The notes below the pieces were generated by a model. That model was given only the letters and a program-made list of their open reading frames with translations. It was not told where the DNA came from and searched no databases. DNA of 22,831 nt from ZC4RG35 sp964571765 (GTDB lineage Bacteria > Actinomycetota > Acidimicrobiia > Spongiisociales > ZC4RG35), in the NCBI GenBank assembly GCA_964571765.1, contig CAZNDH010000028.1, positions 1 to 22,831 on the forward strand, read 5' to 3'. The translations under genes and the position numbers were made by a program. Shown here one piece after another: positions 13,370 to 20,157 of the stretch. Numbering within the stretch: the stretch's first letter is position 1; every line of letters starts with the position of its first letter.

Positions 13370-16006
13370 ACGACTGCCCGACTGCTGGAGCACGACCTGC
13401 CGACAGGCACTGTCACCTTCCTGTTCACCGACATCGAGGGCTCGACCCGCATGGTTCAGGATCTGGGACCGAAGTGGGTCGATGTCATCGAACACCATGA
13501 CCGGCTGATTCGGGAGGCGATCTCCTCCTGCGGCGGCACGGTGGTCAAGAGCGAAGGTGACTCGTTTTTCGCTGCGTTCCAGGTGGCTGCGGACGCGGTT
13601 TCCGCCGCGGTGCGAGCGCAGATTGCGCTCGCTACCGAAGGGTGGCCGCACCAGGCTCCGGCCAAGGTGAGGATGGGCCTGCACACCGGCCTGGGAACCC
13701 TCGGCGGTTCGGACTACATCGGCCTCGACGTTCATCGGGCCGCCCGTATCAGCGCGGCGGCTCATGGGGGGCAGGTGGTCATCTCCGAGACCACCGCCAT
13801 CCTGGTGGAACGACAGCTTCCCGACGGGGCCTCCCTGCGGGACCTGGGAAAACACCGTCTAAAGGACCTCTCCGACCCGGAGTCGATCCTTCAGGTCTCC
13901 ATCGCCGGCCTACCCGATGACTTCCCCATGCTGCGCACCCTCGACGCCATCCCCAACAACCTGCCAGCCCAGCTCACCAGCTTCGTGGGACGCGAGAAGG
14001 AACTGGAGTCGGCGGTCAGGCTGATCGGCTCCTCGCGCATCCTCACCCTCACCGGACCGGGAGGGACCGGAAAGACCCGCCTCGCCCTCCAGCTGGCCGC
14101 CGAGGTCAGCGACCGGTTCGCCGACGGCGTGTACTTCGTCGACCTGTCCCCGGTCTCGGAGGAGGAGGTGGTCCCCTCTGCGATCCTGAACTCCATGGGC
14201 CTGGCCGCATCTGCCAAGGATCAGTCACCCGAGGAGCGTCTTCTCGAGCAGATCCGGCCCCTAGAGGTGTTGCTGGTCTTGGACAACTTCGAGCATGTCC
14301 TCGGGGCGGCCACAGTGGTCGCATCCATGGTGCGCACCGCTACCAGGGCCAGGCTGGTGGTCACCTCCAGGGCACCTCTGCGCATCTCCGGGGAGCAGGA
14401 GTTACCGGTGCCCCCATTGCACACCGTGGGAGCCTCCGACCTGGAGTCCGTGCTGGCAAGCGACGGTGTTCAGCTCCTCGTCGAACGAGCTATGGCAGTA
14501 CGTCCCGACTTCGAGGTGACCGAGGAAAACAAGGGGGCGGTCGCCGAGTTGGTGGGGAGGCTCGATGGCCTCCCCCTGGCCATCGAAATCGTCGCCTCCC
14601 GGCTGCGGGTGCTCCCCATCGACGCCATCGTGCAACGTCTCGACACCCGGATGCTGAGCAGCACCGGGTCGGTCGACCTCCCCGAGCGACAGAGGACCAT
14701 TCAGGGCACCATCGCCTGGAGTTACGACCTCCTCGACCCGGGCTTGAAGACCCTGCTCAACCGGCTCTCGGTGTTCGCCGGCCAGGCCCGCCTCGAGGAG
14801 ATCGAAGCCTTGTTCACCGAGTGGGACCCCGGGGTCGACCCCATCGACGGGCTGGGCAGGCTGGTCGACAACAGCTTGATATTCGGTGGGGGCGAGCTGG
14901 GTGACACCTGGTTCCGCATGCTCCATGTGATCAGGGAGTTCGCCGCCGAGCGGCTCGACGAGACCGGTGAGTCACACCAGGCCCACCTCGCCCATCTCCG
15001 GGTGTATACCGACCTGATGCGGCGGGCCGCCCCGGAGTTGCTCGGTGGGGAGCGCTTGAGATGGTTCGACCTGATCCAGGCGAGCCACGACAACATCCGG
15101 GCTGCTTTGGAGTGGGGCATGGAGCACGGGGAAACCGACCTGGTCCTCGAGCTTGCTGCCTGCACATGGCGCTTCTGGCAGGCCAGGGGCCACCTCCACG
15201 AGGCGCAGCGGCGTCTCGAGGAAGCGCTGGCCATGCCCGGCGGAGATCCGGCCATCCGTGCCCGAGCCCTCGAAGCCCTCGGAGGGATTTTTTGGTGGCG
15301 TGGCCTGATGGCGGAGTGTGTCGCCACCTACAACCAGGTGCTGGAGGTGCAGAGGGGTCTCGATTCGGATCGCGATCTTGCCCGTTCCCTCTACAACTAC
15401 GGGCTCGCCGCCGGGTATCACACCAACGATTTCGACCTGGCTGAGGAGGCGTTTTCCGAAGCCCAGGCGATTTATGCCCTGCTTGGTGACGAGGACGGGC
15501 TGGGAGACATCGCCTGGGGCCGGGGGAACAACCGAGCCTTCCTCGACCTCGACGAGGAGGCATACGTCCTCTTCGTCGAGGCCGCCGAGCACTATCGTCG
15601 CTCCGGCAACGAGTTCGGGGTGGGTTGGTCGTTGTACGAAGCCGGCTTCATGAAGCTCAAGGCCGGACTGGCCGAGGAGGCGTACCGATCTCTAGAGGAG
15701 GCCCTTGGGCTCTTCGCCAGTCACGGTGACATCTCCGGGGCGGTCATGCTCCTCTTCCAGCTAGGCGCGGTCGCCCTCCGCCTCGAGGATCGTCGACGCG
15801 GCTACCGGCTGATAGGGGCGGTGGACGAGTTGCGTCGTTCCTCGGGTGCCGACATCGTCGGCATCGACATCAACGCGGTGGAGGGGGTCGATCTGGATCG
15901 GCTGTCCGAGCTCGAGGGCGACGACCGGATCGCCCTCGAAGAGGGTCGCGACATGACTCTCGACGAGGCTATTGCCTACGGCCTCGCCGGTCCCATTGAC
16001 CCATAG
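13370..16006 (+). CDS. Class III adenylate/guanylate cyclase with AAA/NB-ARC-like ATPase and TPR domains; start probably ACG
   Basis: A predicted cyclic-nucleotide signalling protein of about 878 residues. The cyclase domain (about 10-180) contains the metal-binding Asp in FTDIEGSTR (D21), the second Asp in KSEGDSFF (D64), and LDVHRAARI (H122, R126). An ATPase module follows, with P-loop GPGGTGKT (229-236) and Walker B LLVLDNFEHV. The C-terminal third is helical, TPR-like repeats. The first ATG in frame (13451) lies beyond D21 and would remove part of the active site. No ATG, GTG or TTG occurs between the mmsA stop and 13451. ACG at 13370 has AGGGGG seven bases upstream and gives a normal family N-terminus, with LPTGTVTFLFTD at residues 10-21; CTG at 13382 or 13385 are alternatives. 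It lies 12 bases after mmsA, so probably in its operon. Confidence 0.88.
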   Translation, partial: TTARLLEHDLPTGTVTFLFTDIEGSTRMVQDLGPKWVDVIEHHDRLIREAISSCGGTVVKSEGDSFFAAFQVAADAVSAAVRAQIALATEGWPHQAPAKVRMGLHTGLGTLGGSDYIGLDVHRAARISAAAHGGQVVISETTAILVERQLPDGASLRDLGKHRLKDLSDPESILQVSIAGLPDDFPMLRTLDAIPNNLPAQLTSFVGREKELESAVRLIGSSRILTLTGPGGTGKTRLALQLAAEVSDRFADGVYFVDLSPVSEEEVVPSAILNSMGLAASAKDQSPEERLLEQIRPLEVLLVLDNFEHVLGAATVVASMVRTATRARLVVTSRAPLRISGEQELPVPPLHTVGASDLESVLASDGVQLLVERAMAVRPDFEVTEENKGAVAELVGRLDGLPLAIEIVASRLRVLPIDAIVQRLDTRMLSSTGSVDLPERQRTIQGTIAWSYDLLDPGLKTLLNRLSVFAGQARLEEIEALFTEWDPGVDPIDGLGRLVDNSLIFGGGELGDTWFRMLHVIREFAAERLDETGESHQAHLAHLRVYTDLMRRAAPELLGGERLRWFDLIQASHDNIRAALEWGMEHGETDLVLELAACTWRFWQARGHLHEAQRRLEEALAMPGGDPAIRARALEALGGIFWWRGLMAECVATYNQVLEVQRGLDSDRDLARSLYNYGLAAGYHTNDFDLAEEAFSEAQAIYALLGDEDGLGDIAWGRGNNRAFLDLDEEAYVLFVEAAEHYRRSGNEFGVGWSLYEAGFMKLKAGLAEEAYRSLEEALGLFASHGDISGAVMLLFQLGAVALRLEDRRRGYRLIGAVDELRRSSGADIVGIDINAVEGVDLDRLSELEGDDRIALEEGRDMTLDEAIAYGLAGPIDP

Positions 16007-16106
16007 ATCCGTGACGACGAACCGAATCGCCTCTCCAGGCGTATGGAATCGGTACAGGCTGGGGACGTCAGGTCCCAACTGGTGGCCAAACGAGACTGGA
16101 GTTGAG

Positions 16107-16526
16107 ATGCGGAGAAGCTTGACCTTGGTGGTGGTGCTCGTCCTCCTGGCCGGGTGCGCCGGCGACGCCGACGATCAGACCACAACCACCCAGGCCGGGT
16201 CGCCAGGCACCACCGCGGTCCCCTCACCCACGACCACGATCGCCGCGGGAGCCACAACCACCGATTCAGGGGCCGCCGACGTCACCATCGTCATCAGCGG
16301 CTTTTCGTTCGGCCCTCAGCGGACCGTCTCGGTCGGAGATGTCATAGAGGTTCGTAACGACGACACCTTCCCCCACACCTGGACATCTGCCGATGGGCTG
16401 TGGGATAGCGGGACTCTTTCGGGGGACGCGGTGTTCCGGCACACCTTCGACGAGCCGGGGGAGTACGAGTTCTTCTGCACCATCCATCCGGGCGACATGA
16501 GGGGTTCGATCATCGTCGAGGGATGA
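16107..16526 (+). CDS. Cupredoxin-domain lipoprotein
   Basis: A 139-residue exported protein. Residues 1-17 form a lipoprotein signal peptide ending in the lipobox LLAGC (lipidated C17). A Thr/Ser/Ala-rich linker (about 18-56) leads to a plastocyanin/azurin-like domain. Type I copper ligands are visible: H90 in TFPHTW, and C124, H127 and M131 in FCTIHPGDM. It should sit on the outer face of the membrane and carry electrons or bind copper. The ATG at 16107 is chosen because GGAG (16098-16101) lies five bases upstream and the signal peptide starts here; the longer open frame has no signal. A small hairpin in the 100-base spacer after the cyclase gene (CGCCT-CTCC-AGGCG) may separate the transcripts. 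Partner enzyme unknown. Confidence 0.9.
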   Translation: MRRSLTLVVVLVLLAGCAGDADDQTTTTQAGSPGTTAVPSPTTTIAAGATTTDSGAADVTIVISGFSFGPQRTVSVGDVIEVRNDDTFPHTWTSADGLWDSGTLSGDAVFRHTFDEPGEYEFFCTIHPGDMRGSIIVEG

Positions 16527-16578
16527 GTGGCCGGCTGCTACGGGTAGTGTGCGCCGTCCCCGACCGAATGGAGAAATC

Positions 16579-17007
16579 ATGGCATTGGCTAGCACCGGTC
16601 GCACCCACTGGGAAGGCGACCTCTTCAGCGGCAAAGGGGTGGCCAGCCTCGACAGCGGGGCGGCGCCCGAGATGGATGTCACCTGGAAGGCCAGGACCGA
16701 GGAGCACGGAGGGATGACCAGCCCCGAGGAGCTGATCGCCGCGGCACACTCCGCCTGTTTCTCGATGGCGTTCTCCAACATGCTGGCCAAGAACGAGACC
16801 CCACCCAACAGTCTCGACGTAACCGCCACCACCACATTCGTGCCCGGCGAGGGCATCACCACCACGGTCCTCGAAGTCAGCGGAGTGGTCGAAGGGATCA
16901 ACGAGGAGAAGTTCCTCGAGCTGGCTGAGGCGGCCAAGGAGGGTTGTCCCGTCTCCAAGGCACTCGAGGGCAACGTCGAGATCTCCCTGAACGCCCGGCT
17001 CGCCTAG
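16579..17007 (+). CDS. OsmC/Ohr-family peroxiredoxin-like protein
   Basis: A 142-residue protein predicted to reduce organic hydroperoxides with thiols in the cytoplasm. The two redox cysteines are present: C60 in AHSACFSMAF and C123 in EGCPVSKAL. The family sequence HGGMTSPEELIAAAHSACF precedes the first one. It resembles the OsmC branch more than Ohr. The ATG at 16579 follows GGAG by five bases; an ATG at 16549 in the same frame lacks a good ribosome-binding site. A TANNNT-type box (TAGTGT, 16545-16550) could give its own transcript starting near 16557. It converges on the CGNR gene with only 14 bases between the stops. Confidence 0.92.
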   Translation: MALASTGRTHWEGDLFSGKGVASLDSGAAPEMDVTWKARTEEHGGMTSPEELIAAAHSACFSMAFSNMLAKNETPPNSLDVTATTTFVPGEGITTTVLEVSGVVEGINEEKFLELAEAAKEGCPVSKALEGNVEISLNARLA

Positions 17008-17021
17008 GGTCTCCGGGGGGC

Positions 17022-17582
17022 TCAGCTCCCGGTATCGTCGGAGGTCTGTCTCCTTCGAAACGCGGAGACCGCCTCGCGGGTGGAGCAGGTCGAGGAACAG
17101 TGACGGCGCGACTTGTTGCGTGAGGCATCGACGTAGACGTCGTCACAATCGCCGGCATGGCAGGTTCCGAACCGCTCGATGCCATCCTCCACCATGACGC
17201 TGGCCAGGCTCATGGCGGTGGTTGCCCCGAGCCAAGCGGTCATCGTCGAATCGACCGGCTCGAAGTGGAAGTGTGGCGCCCCGTTGTGCACCGAGACCCG
17301 GGGTTGGGCTCCATGGTCGTTGAGGATGGCGTTGAGCCTGGCTGAGGCGGTGGCCTCATCGGGGGAGTCGATGACCTCACGCAACGACTCACGCAGTCTG
17401 CGGATAGCGGTCAGCTCGGCCGCTCGGGGTCTCCGGGCAACCCCCTCCCACAGATGTCGGAAGTCACCGAGGAACTCGTTGAGCTGGTCGATCGAGCCGA
17501 TGGTGTCACCGGTGCTCTGGCTGGTGTTCATCAGGGCCACCGCCAGGTCCACCGGCTCGCCGGTGTAATGAGAGAAATCCAT
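17022..17582 (-). CDS. CGNR-type zinc-finger protein (ABATE domain)
   Basis: A 186-residue putative DNA- or RNA-binding regulator. The N-terminal part (about 1-130) resembles the ABATE domain found before CGNR fingers. The C-terminal finger has four cysteines, C141, C146, C162 and C166, in RFGTCHAGDCDDVYVD and RRHCSSTCSTREAVSAF. The eponymous Cys-Gly-Asn-Arg reads Cys-Ser-Thr-Arg here, but all zinc-ligand positions are kept. Its ATG lies at the edge of a short region that also carries the promoter of a divergent small gene. A TATAAC box on the minus strand (17608-17603) overlaps that promoter's -10 box, so the two genes may be co-regulated or the protein may bind its own promoter. Function otherwise unknown. 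Confidence 0.88.
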   Translation of the reverse strand: MDFSHYTGEPVDLAVALMNTSQSTGDTIGSIDQLNEFLGDFRHLWEGVARRPRAAELTAIRRLRESLREVIDSPDEATASARLNAILNDHGAQPRVSVHNGAPHFHFEPVDSTMTAWLGATTAMSLASVMVEDGIERFGTCHAGDCDDVYVDASRNKSRRHCSSTCSTREAVSAFRRRQTSDDTGS

Positions 17583-17610
17583 TTGACCCGTTACCGCGTA
17601 GTGTTATAGT
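17583..17610 (+). promoter_or_regulatory. Strong promoter for the 52-residue small gene, overlapping a divergent -10 box
   Basis: -35 TTGACC (17583-17588) and -10 TATAGT (17605-17610) are separated by 16 bases, the best match to a sigma-70 promoter in the window. The start site would be near 17617, giving a leader of about 45 bases. On the other strand TATAAC (17608-17603) overlaps the -10 box and could serve the CGNR gene. Confidence 0.7.
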
Positions 17611-17661
17611 AATGAGCGTAGCAACCAATGCCCCTTACGGCAACACGTGAAGGACGAGAAC

Positions 17662-17820
17662 ATGTATGAACTGGCCAAGACCATCCAGCGTGACCGGCGC
17701 CGGCAGGCTTGCCTGCAGAGGCTGGCGCACTCGGTTCGACGGGCCACCCGTTCCGTTGCGGTCGGGCCCTACCTGATCACGGTGGCCAGGCAGCCGAGAG
17801 CGATAGATCGAGCCGCCTGA
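17662..17820 (+). CDS. 52-residue arginine-rich small protein, unrecognised
   Basis: The gene is supported by the strong promoter at 17583-17610 and by a ribosome-binding site, GAAGGA, about seven bases before the ATG. The product begins MYELAKTIQRDRRRQACLQR and is basic, with about twelve arginines. Residues about 33-41 (VAVGPYLIT) are mildly hydrophobic, but too short for a membrane helix. A single cysteine is at position 17. A perfect 10-base hairpin follows 82 bases after the stop. It may be an RNA- or DNA-associated small protein, or, with the divergent CGNR gene, part of a regulatory pair. I recognise no family, and no function is claimed. Confidence 0.6.
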   Translation: MYELAKTIQRDRRRQACLQRLAHSVRRATRSVAVGPYLITVARQPRAIDRAA

Positions 17821-17902
17821 GGCCCGCCTCCCTCGCGGGGATCGAGAGGCCCTGCCGACGTGGATGCGATACCCATCGTCTCCCGAGGGTTCACTGAAGA
17901 TG

Positions 17903-17940
17903 GGTTATCCGGACGCTCCTCCCCGGATAACCTGTCTTTG
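17903..17940 (+). terminator. Likely terminator hairpin after the 52-residue gene
   Basis: GGTTATCCGG (17903-17912) and CCGGATAACC (17923-17932) form a perfect 10-base stem with a 10-base loop, followed by TGTCTTTG, a modest T-rich tail. It is the most terminator-like structure in the window. It ends just before the GTG at 17941, so it could instead limit translation of the DUF1992 gene. Confidence 0.5.
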
Positions 17941-18117
17941 GTGTCGGAGAGACCCGGGTTCGAAGCCGAGGTGGAACGAAAGATCCGTGAGGCCGTGGAG
18001 GCCGGTGAGCTCGACGACCTTCCCGGAGCGGGTGCTCCCATACCTGGTGCAGGTGAGAGTGACGACCCACTCTGGTGGGTGAGGGCGTGGGTGAGGCGCA
18101 ACCAGTCCGGCGACTGA
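17941..18117 (+). CDS. DUF1992 domain protein (DnaJC28 conserved-domain type), short
   Basis: The product contains the DUF1992 signature: ERKIREAVEAGELDDLPGAG followed by DPLWWVRAWVRR. From the GTG at 17941 it has 58 residues; from an earlier in-frame GTG at 17860 it has 85. The later start is preferred because the upstream 27 codons do not resemble the family and contain the perfect 10-base hairpin. Neither start has a good Shine-Dalgarno sequence. In longer homologues this domain occurs alone or beside a J domain; its function is poorly known. It is followed by a very strong hairpin at 18136-18177. The family call is good; the start is uncertain. Confidence 0.75.
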   Translation: MSERPGFEAEVERKIREAVEAGELDDLPGAGAPIPGAGESDDPLWWVRAWVRRNQSGD

Positions 18118-18135
18118 CTCGAGGTCCCTTCCCTC

Positions 18136-18177
18136 CCCCGGGTGCGGGACGCCCCCAATACATCGTCCCGCACCCGG
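18136..18177. terminator. 15-base-pair perfect hairpin between converging genes
   Basis: CCCGGGTGCGGGACG (18136-18150) pairs perfectly with CGTCCCGCACCCGGG (18163-18177) around a 12-base loop. It lies between the stops of the DUF1992 gene (plus) and the 79-residue gene (minus), so a bidirectional terminator is the natural reading. No T run follows on either strand. Confidence 0.55.
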
Positions 18178-18220
18178 GTCGGCCCCACAGTGCGCGTCGG
18201 AGCCGTCACGTCCTATTCAG

Positions 18221-18460
18221 CTATCTGTCCGCCGCGGTGAGATCGTCCTGGGCGTCGGGTAGTTCCGCAGGGGCGGCTGCCTGGGTGTCAGCCGGCCGGG
18301 CGAACATCTGGCGATCGATGATCCCGGTCAGCGCTGAGCGGAATCGAACCTTCACTTGGCCACACGACTCGCAGACCACACGATCGAGACCGGCTGAGGT
18401 CAAGATCAGGGTGACCGGATGGGCACAACTCTCAGGGTCCGCCCGGCTTGGTCGTCTCAT
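18221..18460 (-). CDS. 79-residue protein with Cys-His/Cys-x2-Cys motif
   Basis: A small protein with potential zinc ligands C12, H14, C30 and C33 (SCAHP and VCESCGQ), followed by a basic stretch and an acidic, Ala-rich tail. The spacing suggests a small zinc ribbon. It was started at the ATG at 18460 because GAGGGAGG lies five bases upstream; the frame extends back to 18490 without a better site. It is divergent from the amidase gene across a 145-base region with two inverted repeats, and converges with DUF1992. I do not know a named family. A nucleic-acid-binding or regulatory role is conceivable, but unproven. Confidence 0.65.
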   Translation of the reverse strand: MRRPSRADPESCAHPVTLILTSAGLDRVVCESCGQVKVRFRSALTGIIDRQMFARPADTQAAAPAELPDAQDDLTAADR

Positions 18461-18524
18461 CAGTGCCTCCCTCGCACCCGCCACTCTCACCGCGCAGGAT
18501 GACCGGGCCCCGCGGGATTGTCTA

Positions 18525-18554
18525 TGAGGCGGAAGGCCTAGGAGGCCCGCCTCA
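18525..18554. promoter_or_regulatory. Bulged inverted repeat in the divergent regulatory region
   Basis: TGAGGCG (18525-18531) pairs with CGCCTCA (18548-18554), and inside it GGCCT (18535-18539) pairs with AGGCC (18543-18547), with a three-base bulge. It lies upstream of both divergent genes, so a terminator is unlikely. It may be an operator or leader structure. Confidence 0.35.
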
Positions 18555-18578
18555 CTCCTCTCAGGCCACTAGTTTTCT

Positions 18579-18593
18579 GATGAACCGTTCATC
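18579..18593. promoter_or_regulatory. Palindromic operator candidate before the amidase gene
   Basis: GATGAACCGTTCATC has perfect 7-base arms around one central base and abuts the Shine-Dalgarno GAGGAGG (18594-18600). A dimeric repressor bound here could block transcription or early elongation; in RNA it could form only a strained hairpin. No regulator gene for it was identified. Confidence 0.45.
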
Positions 18594-18605
18594 GAGGAGG
18601 ACCCA

Positions 18606-19448
18606 ATGCCCAACATGGTGCGAGCCGCCCTGGTTCAGACCTCCTGGACCGGGGACCGGGAGTCGATGGTGGAGAAGAACGTGAAGTACGCCTACGAGGC
18701 CGCCGCTCAGGATGCCAAGGTGATGTGCTTTCAGGAGATCTTCAATGCTCCGTACTTCTGCCAGGTTCAGGATGATGCCCACAAGGACACCGCGGAGCAC
18801 ATTCCCGATGGGCCGACCACACAGAGGATGATCGAGGTGGCCAAGGACACTGGAATGGTCCTGGTAGTGCCCATCTACGAGAAGGAGGACTCCGGCTTCC
18901 TCTACAACTCGGCGGCGGTCATCGACGCCGACGGCACCTATATGGGCAAATACCGCAAGACCCACATCCCCCACGTCAACGGGTTCTGGGAGAAGTTCTA
19001 CTTTCGTCCCGGGAACATGGGTTATCCGGTGTTCGACACCGCAGTCGGCCGGATCGGCGTGTACATCTGTTATGACCGGCACTTCCCCGAAGGTTGGCGG
19101 GCGCTGGGTCTGGCCGGGGCGAAGATCGTGTTCAACCCCTCGGCGACGAGCCGGGGGCTCTCCATGTACCTGTGGAACCTGGAGCAGCCGGCGGCCGCAG
19201 TGGCCAACGAGTACTTCATCGGGGCGATCAACCGGGTGGGCCAGGAGGAGTACGGGGACAACGACTTCTACGGGTCCTCCTACTTCGTCGACCCCCGGGG
19301 CCAGCTGGTGGGCGAGGCCGCCTCAGACACCGACGAGGAGTTGGTGGTTCGTGACCTCGACATGGACATGGTGGACGAGGTCCGCAAGGTGTGGGCCTTC
19401 TATCGGGACCGTCGCCCCGACGCCTACGGTCCGCTGGTAGAGCCCTAG
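18606..19448 (+). CDS. Nitrilase-superfamily amidase, probable beta-ureidopropionase (N-carbamoyl-beta-alanine amidohydrolase)
   Basis: A 280-residue cytoplasmic carbon-nitrogen hydrolase with an intact catalytic triad: E44 in CFQEIFNAPYF, K118 in GKYRKTHIP and C155 in YICYDRHFPE. Length is normal for the N-carbamoyl-amine hydrolase branch. The KYRK-x-H and CYDRHFPE sequences resemble beta-ureidopropionase and N-carbamoylputrescine amidase. The first is favoured because an aminotransferase and dihydropyrimidinase follow 2-4 kb downstream on the same strand. It would release beta-alanine or beta-aminoisobutyrate, CO2 and ammonia. The ATG at 18606 has GAGGAGG five bases upstream and a palindrome directly before that. 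A GC-rich hairpin follows. N-carbamoylputrescine amidase cannot be excluded from sequence alone. Confidence 0.88.
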   Translation: MPNMVRAALVQTSWTGDRESMVEKNVKYAYEAAAQDAKVMCFQEIFNAPYFCQVQDDAHKDTAEHIPDGPTTQRMIEVAKDTGMVLVVPIYEKEDSGFLYNSAAVIDADGTYMGKYRKTHIPHVNGFWEKFYFRPGNMGYPVFDTAVGRIGVYICYDRHFPEGWRALGLAGAKIVFNPSATSRGLSMYLWNLEQPAAAVANEYFIGAINRVGQEEYGDNDFYGSSYFVDPRGQLVGEAASDTDEELVVRDLDMDMVDEVRKVWAFYRDRRPDAYGPLVEP

Positions 19449-19461
19449 GCCGGGCTCGTGC

Positions 19462-19482
19462 CTCCCCGTTTCAACCGGGGAG
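19462..19482. terminator. Hairpin between converging amidase and DUF4260 genes
   Basis: CTCCCCG (19462-19468) pairs with CGGGGAG (19476-19482) around a seven-base loop, 13 bases past the amidase stop. It has no T run. Placement between convergent stops suggests a bidirectional terminator. Confidence 0.5.
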
Positions 19483-19501
19483 CGACGGCCCTCAACACCA
19501 C

Positions 19502-19879
19502 CTAGAACCCCGTCTCCTTGCCCCGCCCGATCATCCCAAGGTGGGTGTGGGTGAAGTCGTCTCCGTACTTGAGCCCGTACCCGAACAGTCGATCCATCCC
19601 GATGTGTGCGGTCCAAATCGCGGCTCCGGCCAAGGCGGTCACCGGCCCCCCCGCCCAGTGCCAAAGGTAGAGGAGGCCGGGCCCGATCAGGGTATGGCCT
19701 GCGTTATAGATGGTGGCCCCTGTGACCGGGTTGAGCAGATAGCCGACCATGGAGAGGTCGGGCACCAACAGGAGACCGGCGAACCACCACCAACTGACCC
19801 CGGTGGTGGAGAAGGCGATCACACCGACAACCAAGAACACGAGCCCCTCGAATCGTTGTGCGCCCACCGGGGAGAACAT
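19502..19879 (-). CDS. DUF4260 family integral membrane protein
   Basis: A 125-residue protein with about four hydrophobic segments. The family signatures are PDLSMVGYL and AHIGMDRLFGYGLKY, followed by DFTHTHLGMIGR. Function of DUF4260 is unknown. The ATG at 19879 gives the usual family length; an ATG at 19936 and a still longer open frame add a non-family N-terminus. No Shine-Dalgarno sequence is present. Instead TACTTT (minus strand, 19891-19886) ends six bases before the ATG, the geometry of a leaderless actinobacterial transcript. It is the only minus-strand gene inside the pyrimidine-degradation region, and nothing in its sequence links it to that pathway. Confidence 0.82.
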   Translation of the reverse strand: MFSPVGAQRFEGLVFLVVGVIAFSTTGVSWWWFAGLLLVPDLSMVGYLLNPVTGATIYNAGHTLIGPGLLYLWHWAGGPVTALAGAAIWTAHIGMDRLFGYGLKYGDDFTHTHLGMIGRGKETGF

Positions 19880-20157
19880 TGGGCCAAAGTACCCAATGTG
19901 ATGTCCCGATGCCGGACAGTCGCCTAGAACGGGCATTCCCGGTGCCGGTTGGTTGGCGTCGGGGGGTGCACGCCCGCTCGCTAGTATCCGGATTGGCGTC
20001 TTGCCACGCCAGACCTTCGCCCGGCGCCCGCGCCGCCGGCTGTGGAAGGCAAAGGGGACCTCGAGTGCTCGGCAAGGGTCAGCAACGACAAGCTGTCCCG
20101 TCGGTCGGGCGAGCGCGGGTCGCCGGGGCCGCGCCATGGGACAGGAGAGAGGTTGCC
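19880..20157. other. 278-base divergent spacer without a recognised gene
   Basis: I see no credible coding sequence. It holds a possible plus-strand -10 box TAGTAT (19982-19987) without a -35 partner at normal distance, a six-base hairpin TGGCGT (19994-19999) with ACGCCA (20006-20011), and then a long GC-rich leader of about 150 bases before the DUF4287 gene. The leader can fold, but I recognise no known riboswitch. Confidence 0.4.

Noticed and set aside
13451..13453. ATG as the cyclase start
   Set aside because: It would remove the metal-binding FTDIEGSTR segment that is clearly encoded just upstream in the same frame.
18340..18350. GGTTCGATTCC on the minus strand, like a tRNA T loop
   Set aside because: The flanking bases do not form a T stem, and no anticodon arm or acceptor stem can be built; it lies inside the coding sequence of the 79-residue protein.
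20021..20157. Possible riboswitch in the long leader of the DUF4287-like gene
   Set aside because: It can fold, but none of the conserved cores I know (cobalamin, glycine, TPP, c-di-GMP, c-di-AMP) is present.
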